Origin: an uncultured Latescibacterota bacterium
Lineage (GTDB): Bacteria; Latescibacterota; UBA2968
Reading direction: 5' to 3'
Assembly: GCA_958295785.1 (NCBI GenBank)
Contig: OY282377.1
Coordinates: 5,396,896-5,460,895, forward strand
Length of the DNA: 64,000 bases
Shown here: positions 44,943 to 55,600 of the stretch, piece after piece
How the letters are laid out: every line of letters begins with the position of its first letter
How positions within the stretch are numbered: position 1 is the first letter of the stretch
Notes under the pieces: model-generated
Databases searched by the model: none
Seen by the model: only the letters and a program-made list of their open reading frames with translations
Told to the model about the DNA's origin: nothing
Position numbers and translations under genes: made by a program

Positions 44943-45727
44943 AAATGAAACAAGCACTGACTATCGCGGGATCGGATTCCGGGGGGGGCGCGGGCATTCA
45001 GGCGGATTTGAAAACCTTTCACGCGCACGGCGTATTTGGCCTTTCGGCGATAACCTCGGTCACGGCGCAAAATACCCAAGCCGTGTGCGCGGCTTATGAT
45101 TTGCCCGAAAAGATCATCCGCGCTCAGATAGCAGCCGTGTTCGACGATTTTGAGATCGCCGCGGTCAAGACCGGGATGCTGCCCTCCTGCGCGATTGTCG
45201 AGGCCGTGGCCGATGAGTTGGCAACGCGCAACCGGCAACCGCTCGTGGTCGATCCGGTGATGGTTTCCACCAGCGGGTTTTCCCTGCTCAAGGCCGATGC
45301 CATACAAGGCATTGTCTATCGCCTGTTGCCCCTTGCAACTGTGGTGACGCCCAACCGCTGTGAAGCGGAATTGTTGTCCCACCAAAAAATCGACACGCGA
45401 ACAGATGCGGGCATTGCCGCGCGGAAAATTGCCGATTTGGGCGCGCAGGCCGTGCTGGTCAAGGGCGGGCATTTGCAGGGCGCGGCTGTGGATGTGCTGT
45501 GGGATGGCGATAGCGAAACGATTTTTGAATGCGAACGCCTGAACACCGCGAACACGCACGGAACCGGATGCACCTTAGCCTCAGCGATAGCCGCCCATTT
45601 TGCAAAGGGCTACGGGTTGCGCGATGCCATAGCCAAAGCGAAGCATTACGTCACCGAAGCCATCCGACACGGCCTGGATATCGGCAAGGGCAATGGCCCG
45701 ACCGATCACTTTTATTTTTTAATGTGA
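44939..45727 (+). CDS. thiD: HMP/HMP-P kinase ThiD
   Basis: ThiD phosphorylates hydroxymethylpyrimidine and its monophosphate. From ATG 44939 (ATGA overlap) the 262-residue ribokinase-fold protein shows TIAGSDSGGGAGIQADLKTF, VVDPVMVSTSGFSLL, VTPNRCEAELLS and the anion-hole loop THGTGCTLASAIAAH with the catalytic Cys. Confidence 0.95.
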   Translation: MKMKQALTIAGSDSGGGAGIQADLKTFHAHGVFGLSAITSVTAQNTQAVCAAYDLPEKIIRAQIAAVFDDFEIAAVKTGMLPSCAIVEAVADELATRNRQPLVVDPVMVSTSGFSLLKADAIQGIVYRLLPLATVVTPNRCEAELLSHQKIDTRTDAGIAARKIADLGAQAVLVKGGHLQGAAVDVLWDGDSETIFECERLNTANTHGTGCTLASAIAAHFAKGYGLRDAIAKAKHYVTEAIRHGLDIGKGNGPTDHFYFLM

Positions 45728-45734
45728 TGTGGCG

Positions 45735-46349
45735 ATGAAAAAAATTGGCAAACTCCATGTGATAACCGATATCGTTTGTCAGGATCGCTTCTCACACGAG
45801 GCGTTGGCGCGAATGGCCGTTGCCGGAGGGGCGGATGCGATTCAGTTTCGGCAGAAAGCGGGATCGACGCGCGAGTTGATCCAGGCCGCGATTGCCGTGA
45901 AACAGGTGTGTGGCGATGTGCCCTTAATCGCGAATGATCGGGTGGATGTGGCGATGGCCGCAGGCGCGGATGGCGTTCATCTGGGGCAGGAGGATTTCCC
46001 CATTGAAAGGGCGCGCGACCTGCTCGGGGAAAGCGCGATTATTGGCGGCACCGCAAAAACGCTGTCACAGGCGCGTCAGTGCGTGGCGCGTGGCGCGGAT
46101 TACATCGGTTTTGGCCCGATTTACGCCACCGGTTCAAAAGCCAATGCCGGAACAGTGAAAGGGCTGGCGGGTTTGCGCGAGATGGTCGATGGGATCGACA
46201 TTCCGATTGTTGCCATTGGGGGCATTGGCCTAGAAAATGTCGGCGAAGTGATGGAGACAGGGGCGCACGGCATCGCGGTGATTTCAGCGGTGTGCTGTCA
46301 GCCCGACCCCGCGGAGGCGACACGGAGGTTACTGAATCAAATTTTGTAA
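45735..46349 (+). CDS. thiE: Thiamine-phosphate synthase ThiE
   Basis: ThiE joins the pyrimidine and thiazole moieties. The 204-residue TIM barrel has intact LIANDRVDVAMAAGADGVHL, the QFRQKAGS phosphate region and GFGPIYATGSKANAGTVKGL. ATG 45735 is preferred over GTG 45729. It ends the thi operon (thiO-thiS-thiG-tenI-thiD-thiE), all spaced tightly except for the two insertions around thiS. Confidence 0.94.
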   Translation: MKKIGKLHVITDIVCQDRFSHEALARMAVAGGADAIQFRQKAGSTRELIQAAIAVKQVCGDVPLIANDRVDVAMAAGADGVHLGQEDFPIERARDLLGESAIIGGTAKTLSQARQCVARGADYIGFGPIYATGSKANAGTVKGLAGLREMVDGIDIPIVAIGGIGLENVGEVMETGAHGIAVISAVCCQPDPAEATRRLLNQIL

Positions 46350-46503
46350 AAACCTCAACAGTTCTTCGAAGTCGGGTTGGGTCGTTATATAGAAAACTCC
46401 CGGATTGGATTCGCAATTGCCCTACGAGGTCGGGGCGTTCTTCGGAAGTTGAAGCCCGATGTTCTTTTGTTTTTTTCTGTAATTTTCTGACTGTGATTTT
46501 CAT
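46332..46503 (-). pseudogene. Possible small frameshifted gene antisense to the end of thiE
   Basis: One minus-strand frame begins MKITVRKLQKKTKEHRAS and the next frame ends SNPGVFYITTQPDFEELLRF LQNLIQ just inside thiE. Joined by one indel near 46410 they would give a roughly 57-residue basic protein. This may be chance. Otherwise 46350-46592 shows only a promoter-like stretch near its right end. Confidence 0.2.
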
Positions 46504-46553
46504 GGCGCGTTTCTCTATTTTTTGTTTGTGGTGATCAAATATAGATGTGATTT

Positions 46554-46581
46554 TTGATTGTTTGCACAGGATTTCTATAAA
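46554..46581 (+). promoter_or_regulatory. Possible promoter of the formate dehydrogenase genes
   Basis: TTGATT (46554-46559), 16-bp spacer, TATAAA (46576-46581). The implied transcript start leaves only a few bases before GTG 46593, i.e. a nearly leaderless mRNA. Confidence 0.4.
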
Positions 46582-46592
46582 GTGAGGTTTGG

Positions 46593-48179
46593 GTGAATAG
46601 AAAACAGGTCGATGTGCCCGATTTGCTCCAGATTGGCGGCGGGTTGACCGATGGCGTATCCCGGGGCGTGTCGCAACAAACCGGTGTTCCCGAAGCACAT
46701 GTGTATGGCGTGGGCAGTTTTTTTAATTTGCTATCCGATCCCGACAAAAAAGTGCGGGTATGCACGGGTCTGTCGTGCCGCATGGCGGGTGCAGATCAGG
46801 TCATACAGGCGATAGAAGACGCGGGTATGCCCGCGATGGGGTGTTCGTGTTTGGCCGCGTGTGATCGTCCGCCCGCGGTATTGCGAGACCGCGATGTGTT
46901 GCCCGCAGTATCGGTTGAAGATGTGGCGCGTGCCGAAGGCGATTGGACAAAGCTCAGGCCGGAAATTGCGTCCAATGGCAAAAGCTGGCTGGGGCATGTG
47001 GGGACGGGTTCGCAACCCATGGCGATCAATTTGTCGGGCAGGGCCGATTGCTCCGCAAAAGCCTTTAAAAAAGCCGCGCAAATGCCTTCCGAAGAAATTG
47101 TCGAAGAACTCGAAGCATCGGGTCTGCAAGGGCGCGGCGGTGCGGGGTTTTCCGCATCTTTTAAGTGGCGGGCCGTGCGGTCGGAAAAAGAGACCACGCG
47201 CTATGTGATCTTAAATGGCGACGAGAGCGAACCGGGCACGTTCAAAGACCGCGAGATTTTGATGCGCCGTCCCGATTTGGTCATCGAGGGATTGGCTATC
47301 GCGGCGCATGCCGTCGAAGCGCGGGATGTGTATTTGTATTTGCGCGGCGAGTTCGCATTTCCCAAGGTTGCAATGGCAAAAGCCATCGCAGCGTTTGAAT
47401 CGCAAAATTTGTTCCCCGGCATTCGCTTTCACATGCACGAGGGGCAAGGCGCGTACATTTGCGGCGAGGAGACGGCGTTGATCGAGGCGTTGGAAGGCAA
47501 GCGCGGGATGCCGCGCTTGCGCCCGCCCTATCCCACGGAAAGCGGCCTGTGGGGCAAGCCCACGCTCATCCACAATGTGGAAACCATTGCGTGCGTGCCC
47601 GCGATCATCGCCCACGGCGGCGACTGGTTTCGCAACTTGGGACGCACAGAACCCGGCTCAAAAGTGTATTGCATCAGCGGACACGTCAAATGCCCCGGCG
47701 TCTATGAGTTGCCATTGGGCGCGACGCTGGACGAACTCGTCGATGCCGCGGGTGGGTACGTCGGCACGCCCAAGGCATTTAGCCCGGGCGGCGCGAGTTC
47801 GGGCTTTTTGCCGGCCAAATACAGGGACGAGCCGCTCGATTTTCAAACCATGACTGACTTGGGCTCCCTGCTCGGCTCCGCAGGCGTCGTCGTGTTAAAC
47901 GACACAGTGGATATAAAATGGGCGGTCAGCCAACAATTGCGATTTTTTCACGATGAGAGTTGCGGGCAGTGCGCGCCGTGTCGCATTGGCACGCGCTATT
48001 TGAGCGAAGCCATAGAAAACCGCATTCGCCAGCGAGAACGGGATCACAACCCCCACCTGCGCCATGCAACAGACATAGCGTGGCAGATGACCGAAGGGTC
48101 GATCTGCGGCTTGGGGCAAGTCGCGTCTCTCCCGTTGACGAGTGCCCAAACATTTTTTTTCGAGGAATTCGATGAATGA
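46593..48179 (+). CDS. Formate dehydrogenase NADH-binding subunit (NuoE-NuoF fusion)
   Basis: A 528-residue electron-transfer subunit. Residues 1-110 resemble NuoE: CTGLSC and CSCLAAC supply the four Cys of a [2Fe-2S] cluster. The remainder is NuoF-like: the NADH loop GRGGAGFSASFKWRAV, the FMN region GDESEPGTFKDREIL, ICGEETALIEALEGKRGMPR, and a C-terminal CGQCAPCR with a later Cys for [4Fe-4S]. It passes electrons between the catalytic subunit and NAD+. GTG start. It overlaps the catalytic gene by 8 bases, so the two form a minimal NAD-linked complex like FdsGB-A with gamma and beta fused. Confidence 0.9.
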   Translation: MNRKQVDVPDLLQIGGGLTDGVSRGVSQQTGVPEAHVYGVGSFFNLLSDPDKKVRVCTGLSCRMAGADQVIQAIEDAGMPAMGCSCLAACDRPPAVLRDRDVLPAVSVEDVARAEGDWTKLRPEIASNGKSWLGHVGTGSQPMAINLSGRADCSAKAFKKAAQMPSEEIVEELEASGLQGRGGAGFSASFKWRAVRSEKETTRYVILNGDESEPGTFKDREILMRRPDLVIEGLAIAAHAVEARDVYLYLRGEFAFPKVAMAKAIAAFESQNLFPGIRFHMHEGQGAYICGEETALIEALEGKRGMPRLRPPYPTESGLWGKPTLIHNVETIACVPAIIAHGGDWFRNLGRTEPGSKVYCISGHVKCPGVYELPLGATLDELVDAAGGYVGTPKAFSPGGASSGFLPAKYRDEPLDFQTMTDLGSLLGSAGVVVLNDTVDIKWAVSQQLRFFHDESCGQCAPCRIGTRYLSEAIENRIRQRERDHNPHLRHATDIAWQMTEGSICGLGQVASLPLTSAQTFFFEEFDE

Positions 48180-50961
48180 ATTGACCCTAAACGGACAGAC
48201 CGCGCGCTTTGCCGAAGGCGAGACCCTGTTGGATATCGCGTCTCGGCACGGCGTAGAGATTCCGACCTTGTGCCACGATCCGCGCTTGGACCCCGCGGGT
48301 GCGTGTCGCACATGTCTCGTAGAAGTTGAAGGCGAGCGGTTGATGACCCCGGCCTGTGCGCGCACAGCACGAGGAGGTATGGTGATAACGACCGAGAATG
48401 CGCGCATTGACCGCCACCGCCAAACCCTGATGGCGCTCTACATGACCGATCACCCGCACGAGCGCGAATCAGAGGTCGGCTCCCCGGATTTGTTGCTGGA
48501 CATGGCCGCACGATTCAACGCGCCGACAGACTGGGGCTGGATGCACCCGATTCGAGATGTGCGCGAAGATCGCAATCCATACATCGATTTCAATGCCGAG
48601 ACCTGCATTGCGTGTGCGCGGTGCGTGCGCTATTGCGAGGAAGTCGAAGGGGTTTCGGCCATTGCCCTTGTGGGCCGCGGATCGCACACGACCATTTCCA
48701 CGGTGGATGAAAAATCCCTCTTGGACACCACCTGCGAGTTGTGCGGCGGGTGTATTGACGTGTGTCCCACCGGCGCGATGAATGAAAAATTGCCCCTGAT
48801 GCGCGGGCAAAAGCCCGAACGCAAATTGCAAAAAGTGCGCTCGACCTGCAATTTTTGTGGGGTGGGCTGCCAACTCGATCTCAATGTCGATCCCGAAGGG
48901 CGCGATGGCTTGGGTCAAATTGTCAAAATCACCAGCCCACCGCCGGGCGCGACGACCAATGACGGCAATTTGTGCGTGAAAGGCCGGTTTGCCTACGACT
49001 TTGTCCATCACAAAGATCGCCTCACGCACCCCCTGGTGCGCGGCAGCGACGGCGCGTTGCACCCCACCACCTGGGATGACGCGCTCCAACGAGCAGCCGA
49101 TGGCCTGATGGGCGTTGCCGAGCGACGCGGCGCAGATGCGGTGGGATTTGTGAGTTCGTCTCGGTGTACAATGGAGGAAAATTTTCTCGTTCAAAAAATG
49201 GCGCGCGTGCTGTTTCGGGCAAATCACGTCCACCAGTGCGCGGCAACGTGACACGCGCCAACTGTGGCCGGTCTGGTCGAAACATTTGGCGCGGGGGCGA
49301 TGACAAATTCTATCGGGGAAATCCGCGATGCCGATTTTCTCTTTGTCATTGGCAGCAACACGAGCGAAGCACATCCGATCATCGCGATGGAAATGAAGCG
49401 CGCGGTTCGCAAAGGCGCGACCTTGGTCGTTGCGGACCCCCGGGCGATTTGGATGACGTCCATTGCAAAAAAGCATCTGCCACTCAACCCCGGCACGGAT
49501 GTGTGGTTGCTCAATGCGATGGCGCATGTCATTGTCGCAGAGGATTTGATCGACCGCGAATTTATCGCAAAGCAGACGGAAAATTTTGAGCAGGTCAAAG
49601 CAGTGGTCGCGTCATACACCCCCGAAAAAGCAGAAGCGATAACGGGTATTTCCGCAGGCGATATTCGCTGGACCGCGCGGCAATACGCCACGACTGAAAA
49701 AGCGGGAATCTATTATACCCTGGGCATTACAGAGCACGCACACGGCACGGACAACGTGTACGCGCTCGCCAACTTGGTTTTGATGACCGGGCACTTGGGC
49801 AAACCCTCGATGGGGATGAACCCCCTGCGCGGGCAAAACAACGTGCAAGGTGCGAACGACGCAGGTGCCACGCCGATGTTCTATCCGGGGTATCAGCGCG
49901 TTGACGATCCCGAAGTGCGGGCAAAATACGAACAGTCGTGGGGCGTGCCCCTGTCGCCTGTGCCGGGCCTGAATCTCAACGAGATGATGAAGACAGCGGG
50001 CGAACAGATGCGCGGCTTTTTTGTGATGGGCGAAGATATCGCGTTGTCCGAACCCAATGTGCTCCAACTGGAAAAGGGCTTGAATGAGGTTGATTTTATC
50101 GTCATGCAAGATGCGTTTCTCAATGAAACCGCGCGTTTTGCCGACGTGATTCTTCCCGCAGCCGTGTTTGCCGAAAAAGAAGGCACGTTCACCAATTCAG
50201 AACGCCGCGTGCAGCGGGTTCGCAAAGCCGTTGACCCCCCGGGCGAAGCGCGTGCAGACTGGGAGATTTTGGTCATGCTGGCGAACAAAATGGGCGCGAA
50301 CTGGTCGTACAAAAATCCGGGCGAGGTGTACGCGGAAATGGTCAAAGACGCGCCGCAGTTCGCGGGCATCAGCCATGAGAAAATCGACCGCACCGCAGGC
50401 GAGGACCAGATGACGGGCGTCCAATGGCCGTGCCCTACGCCCGAGCATCCGGGGACGACGTTCTTGCACGAAAATGGCATTCTGCGCGGCAAGGGATTAT
50501 TTACCCCGGTGCATTACGTCCCGCCGGCGGAATTGCCCGATGAAAATTACGGCCTCTTTCTATCCACGGGCCGCACCCTGTACCACTACAACGCAGCCAC
50601 GCAGACGCGCCGAGAATCCGGCCTGCACGCCAAACAGTCCGAAGCATATCTGGAACTGCATCCCCGCGATGCCAAAAAACGCGGGATTCGCTCTGGCGAT
50701 CTCGTGGAGGTGACAACGCGCCGCGGTAGCGTGCAGGTGCGGGCAATGGTCTCGCGGCAGGTGCGCCCCGGCTGCATCTGGATGCCCTTGCATTTTGCCG
50801 AAGCGCGCGCCAATGTGCTGACCAATGACGTGGGCGACCCCATCACCGGCACCGCCGAATACAAGGTCTGCGCCGCAGAAGTGCGCTTGCTCAAATCCAT
50901 GTCCGACAGCGAATACTTGTTCCCGGGCAGCTATTACGACGTGCGCGGCCCGGAGTTGTAA
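48172..50961 (+). CDS. fdhA: Formate dehydrogenase catalytic subunit, selenocysteine-containing
   Basis: 929 residues with Sec360 encoded by TGA at 49249. Domain order: [2Fe-2S] plant-type ferredoxin (CHDPRLDPAGACRTCLVEVE, ACAR), two [4Fe-4S] ferredoxin motifs (CIACARCVRYCEE, CELCGGCIDVCPTGA), then the molybdopterin enzyme core with its own [4Fe-4S] (TCNFCGVGCQ), the active site CAAT-U-HAPTVAGLVETFG and a C-terminal pterin dinucleotide domain (IRSGDLVEVTTRRGSVQVRA). Mo/W bis-MGD with Sec as ligand oxidises formate to CO2. The His-Cys3 cluster seen after the ferredoxin domain in NuoG/FdsA is missing (DHPHERESE). ATG 48172 was chosen for coupling to the upstream gene. Split as two genes in a standard call. 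Confidence 0.92.
49249..49251 (+). other. Selenocysteine codon of formate dehydrogenase
   Basis: In-frame TGA at the metal-ligand position occupied by Cys or Sec in all formate dehydrogenases (T-U-H-x-P-T-V). Confidence 0.93.
49263..49284 (+). promoter_or_regulatory. bSECIS hairpin of formate dehydrogenase
   Basis: GGCC (49266-49269) pairs with GGTC (49275-49278) around the loop GGTCT, the same apical loop as E. coli fdhF. The loop starts 18 bases after the TGA, the same distance as in fdhF. Confidence 0.82.
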
Positions 50962-51058
50962 CGCGGAACGCCTGTTTTTATGCCGTGGTTTGAGCGTTTA
51001 GAAGGGGTGTGATGGAAGTGGCTGTAACGTCTAAATTGATAGAGGTGTATAATCCCCA

Positions 51059-51091
51059 AAACAAAAGCCATGACCAGCGGTCATGGCTTTT
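51059..51091. terminator. Bidirectional intrinsic terminator between fdhA and the dioxygenase gene
   Basis: AAAAGCCATGAC and GTCATGGCTTTT form a 12-bp stem with A and T flanks on either side, between convergent genes. Confidence 0.8.
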
Positions 51092-51130
51092 GTTGCTTCT
51101 CTCCTCTTGTATCTTGTATCTTGTATCATT

Positions 51131-51157
51131 GGGCGGGCACGGGGGGATCGCCCCTAC
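51131..51157 (+). repeat. Hairpin repeat family A, copy A4
   Basis: GGGCGGGCACGGGGGGATCG then CCCCTAC, preceded by CTTGTATCATT. The stem is slightly imperfect. Confidence 0.7.
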
Positions 51158-51207
51158 ACACACTGCGCGCCTTCCATCTCTCCTCTGTGTTCATCCGCGG
51201 TTGCTTT

Positions 51208-52230
51208 TCACGCGAGTGCCAGCGCTTCTCTCGCTGCTTTGGCTTGTGGCGAGTTGGGGTCGCGTCTCATGGCGCGATTCATCGCAATCCGCGTGCGTTC
51301 ATCCCCGGTTTTTGCCAGTTCGAGGGCTTCGGCAAATCCCTTTTCCGAATAGTTGAGATCGCGTGGGATGGTGGGATTGTCCAGTTTTTTCCAGTAGTAT
51401 TTGAGATCGTCGTTTTCCCAGTCTCGATACACCGCTTCCCATGTGAGATTGCTGAAGATATTGAGATGGGGTTCGAGCATGTGTTCAGACAAGGTGTCGC
51501 CTAACTTTTGGTACCGGTTGTCCAAAGACACGCGCAGGCGGTCTTCCGTGAGATTGGGCAGGGCCTGATGCACCATAAGCGCGGGGAAGATGAGCGTATC
51601 GCCGATTTCGTAATCCGTGCTGTGCCATTCGCCCGACAACTCGTCTGTGTGGATGCACAGACTGCCCGCGCCCAGGGAAAAGTGGTGGTCCATAACCGCA
51701 TTGACTTTGTGCGAGCCGGGCAACACCGCGAGTCCGCCCAATTCAATGGGACAATCCCCGACAGGTGCCCAGCAGGTGTACGTGTTGAAATTGCCCTGAA
51801 AGTGGACGAAATCCTGATGAATCGGCGTGGTGTGCGCCGTGTGCTTGGGAAACCACAGCCGGGCGACCTTGTGCGGATGCGGGAAAACCGGGCCACCGAT
51901 CACTTTTTCCATGATGTCGATCACCTCGGGTTCGTGGGCAATGCGGTGAAACGCCTCGAGTTTGTACACTTCGTGATACACGTCCGGGTACTCGAGATCG
52001 CCTTCAGTGCATTGCATCGAAATATCCGCAATGCCGTCTATCGGGTCCGTGCCCGCAACGAGCCATGGCCTCATCCTGTTGAGCATCTGCCGCCGCAAAT
52101 CCCACAATTTGTCCGGGTTTTGCAACTTGCGAAAGAAGAGATACCCCTCTTCGTGGACGCGCCGCCGCAGTTCTTCGGCATCGCCCATCGCGTCATTGGA
52201 CACGCGCAATTCCTCGATCTGTTCCGTCAT
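51208..52230 (-). CDS. Phytanoyl-CoA dioxygenase (PhyH) family protein
   Basis: A 340-residue Fe(II)/2-oxoglutarate oxygenase. The facial triad begins with His138-x-Asp140 in PIHQDFVHFQG, and the distal His is in ALMVHQALPN; an Arg for 2-oxoglutarate follows in DRLRVSLDNRYQ. VGDCPIELGGLAVLPGSHK is the characteristic PhyH loop. Bacterial members hydroxylate diverse secondary metabolites, amino acids or lipids, so the substrate is open. It stands alone, convergent with fdhA. Confidence 0.9.
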   Translation of the reverse strand: MTEQIEELRVSNDAMGDAEELRRRVHEEGYLFFRKLQNPDKLWDLRRQMLNRMRPWLVAGTDPIDGIADISMQCTEGDLEYPDVYHEVYKLEAFHRIAHEPEVIDIMEKVIGGPVFPHPHKVARLWFPKHTAHTTPIHQDFVHFQGNFNTYTCWAPVGDCPIELGGLAVLPGSHKVNAVMDHHFSLGAGSLCIHTDELSGEWHSTDYEIGDTLIFPALMVHQALPNLTEDRLRVSLDNRYQKLGDTLSEHMLEPHLNIFSNLTWEAVYRDWENDDLKYYWKKLDNPTIPRDLNYSEKGFAEALELAKTGDERTRIAMNRAMRRDPNSPQAKAAREALALA

Positions 52231-52697
52231 GATATGCCCCCGTTGTTTGTGATGCCGTTGTCTTCAGGTCAGGTGCGAGACAATATCTGATCCGCGATCT
52301 GAAAATGCAACCCAATTTTTTGAAAAGCAACCCCGGGCATGCCCCTGTCACAAGGGAAATGGAGAGGAGGCACTGCCCGTCCCGTGCGGCGGGTTGAGGC
52401 GGGACATAATATCGCTACTCGCCACAAAACACAAGCCCGGGAATGAGACATCGAAAACTCTATTTGCCAAATCGGTTCAAATCTTCGATAATTTAGAGAA
52501 AGCGATCAGCTTTCAGCCTCTGACCAACCGCCGCGCTTGTTTTTCCAACCGCTTGTCGTTCTGCTTCTCGTATCTTCGGGCGGGCACAGGGGCTACGATT
52601 GACTTTCATCTGCGGATTGCCTTTGGGGGTGGCTGGATGGGGATTAACCACTCTCCACTCTCCACTGCCTACTGACCCCTATTTCCAGGATTGATGC
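52231..52697. other. Intergenic region upstream of the RND gene
   Basis: No gene is visible. It contains a decayed family A hairpin repeat at 52578-52597 (GGGCGGGCACAGGGGCTACG after CTCGTATCTTC) and CCACTCTCCACTCTCCACTG at about 52650, which resembles the heptamer arrays before the start of the next gene. Confidence 0.5.
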
Positions 52698-55600
52698 ATG
52701 CATCCCAAATCCTCTCTCCTCCCACGCATCTCCGTATTGCGCCCCGTGTCCATTACCATGTGCCTCATCGCGTTGCTCGTGCTGGGGGCCGTGGCGTATT
52801 GGCGCGTGCCCGTCAAGCTGATGCCCGAAGGGTTGGAACGGCCCATCTTGAGCGTGCGCGTGGGGTTTCGCAATGCCACGCCGCAAGAGACCGAGCAACT
52901 GATCACCCTGCCCTTGGAAGAAACGCTCCGCACGGTCAAGGGCATCGTGAGCCTGCGGAGTTACAGCGAATCGCACGGGGCGCGGGCGATCATCGAATTT
53001 CGCCAATACACCGACATGGTCGCGGCCTACAATCAGGTCTCGGACCGCCTCGAACACCTCAAACCCCACCTGCCCGAAGAAGCGCGAGACGACGTGCGGG
53101 TTCGCAAATACGATGATGATTCGTGGGAAATCATGTGGGTGGCAATGGCGATAGACGCCACCATCGCGGACCAGTTTCGGTTTATCGAAACGTACATCCA
53201 GCGCCCCTTAGAGCGCGTGGATGGCGTTGGTCAGATCAGCTTTTTCGGCGTGCAAAGAAAAGAAGTGATGGTGGAAGTGGATCGAGAGCGCATGCGCGCG
53301 CGCGGCGTGCAACTCAGCGAAATCGTATCGACCTTAAAAAACGACAATTTCGCACTCGCCGGGGGGTACGTGCGCGAGGGCCAAAAGAAATTTTACGTGC
53401 GCTCACTGGCGCGCTACACCGCACTGCGAGAAATCGAAAATATCCAAATCCTGTCCCGAGCGGGCAAGGTGCGCCTGGGCGAAGTGGCGCGGGTCGTGTA
53501 CGACGTGCCCGAAATGTCGTGGATTCAGCGCATCGACGGCAAGCCCGGCATCAGCTTTGGCATCAAACAAGAATCGGGCGCGAACATCGTAGAGATCGCG
53601 GACCGGGTAGAGGCCAAGCTGCGCGAAATCGAGCGAGACCCGCGCCTGGCCGGGCGCGTGTCGTTTCGCGTGATCTTCAATCAGGGATTTTTCATCAAAG
53701 AGTCCATCCGCAATCTGCAAGAAACCGGGCTTTGGGGCGGGTTGTTCGCCGCGCTGGTGCTGTTGTTCTACTTGAGAACCTTCCGCATGACGGGCATCAT
53801 CACCCTGGCCATCCCGCTGTGCGTGATGATCGCCATGACCGCGCTGTATTTCATCGGCTGGTCCCTCAATGTGGTGACGATGATGGGCCTCATGGTCGGC
53901 GTCGGCTTGGTGGTCGATAATGCCATCGTAATTTTGGAAAACATCTACCGCAGGCGCGGCAATGGCGATGCCCCCAAAGACGCCGCGATCTGGGGCGCGA
54001 GCGAAGTGGGTCTGGCGATCACCATGGCCACGTTGACGACTGTGGTGGTGTTTTTGCCGATGATGTTGTTCAGCGGCGATATGTTCATGAATTTTTACAT
54101 GACGCGCATGGGCGTGCCGGTTTGCATCGCGCTGGTAGGCTCACTGTTCGTGGCCCTGTTGTTCATCCCGTTGGCGTCCGTGCAAGTGGGCAAGGGGCAG
54201 GTGCGCCCGGATCCCAAATCCATCGCCAAGGTGCGGGGGGGGTATGCGCGCATGCTGGCATGGACATTAAACCACCGGCGGGACGCGGTCTTGATCGCGC
54301 TCGCACTGACGGCAACAATGTGGATGTACCCCGAATTTCAGCCCAATCCACTGGCGAATCTCAAGCGCGGGGGCCGCGGGGGCGGCAAGGTGAACGATTT
54401 GAGCGTGCGCTTAAAAATGCCGCGCCACTTTACGTTGGAAGAAACCGCGAGCATCGTGGCCGAAGTCGAGCAGTTCTTAGAGGAGAAGCGCGGGGAATAC
54501 GGCTATGAAATCCTGCGCGTGTACTACCGCCCCGGCTTTGGGTATTTGCGGATGTACATGCCTCTCAAAAGCGATGATCCGTGGTGGCTCACCGCGTACA
54601 AAAACACCCGCAAAGCACTCGGCATACCCATTGATGGGCCAATGGAACGGCAAGAGATGGTCGCGGACATCGGCAAGCACACGCCGAAATATGTGGGCGT
54701 GTGGCACTCCTTGGCGCGGTACAGCGATGGCGTCAGCGGCGAGTCGTCCGTATCGGTCTATCTGGAAGGCGAGGACACCGAGGTGCTGATCGGGCTCGTG
54801 GATGAGGTGGCGTGGCGCCTGCGGCAAATCCCGTCGATCGTCAGCATCGACACGGATTTGGAACTGGCCGATGACGAGGTGCGCGTCGCAGTTGATCGAG
54901 AACGGTCGAACCGCATGGGCGTTTCTGCACGGGATATTGGACGCTATATCGCTTACGGCTTGCAAGGCGTCGCGCTGCCCCGGTTCCAATCCGAAGATGG
55001 CGAAGTCAGGGTGCGCCTGTACTTGGAGCGGTCGGATAGGCAAAACCTGAATCAGTTACGCAATTTCTCGTTTTCGACCAACGAAGGCGCGGAAGTGGCC
55101 CTGGGCGAGATCGCCTCCTTTGAGGTCTCGCGTGGCACCGGGCGCATCACCCGATACGATGGCAGGGTCAAGTTGCGGATTCGGACATATACGATGGAGT
55201 CTGGCAAGAGGTTGTACGAGGCGATTGACAAAATGATGGACGGGATCGAGTTGCCGCGCGGGTATTCGTGGCACAAAGGCGAGCGATTCAAGCAACTTCA
55301 ACAGACAGAGACCTCCGGGCAAATCGGCATGGTGATGGCGGTGACGAGCGTGTTTTTGCTGATGGGCATTTTGTTCGAGTCGTTCGTCTTGCCGTTTTCC
55401 GTGCTCTTCTCCATCCCGTTTTCCTTTTTGGGCGTGTACTGGACCTTGTATTTGACGGACACGCCCATGGATACGATGGCGTTTATTGGGGTCATCGTGC
55501 TGATCGGCGTGGTGGTGAACAACGCGATTGTGCTGGTGGATATGATCAACCGCCTGCGCGCCGATGGCATGTCGCGCTTCGACGCGATTTTGGAGGCGGG

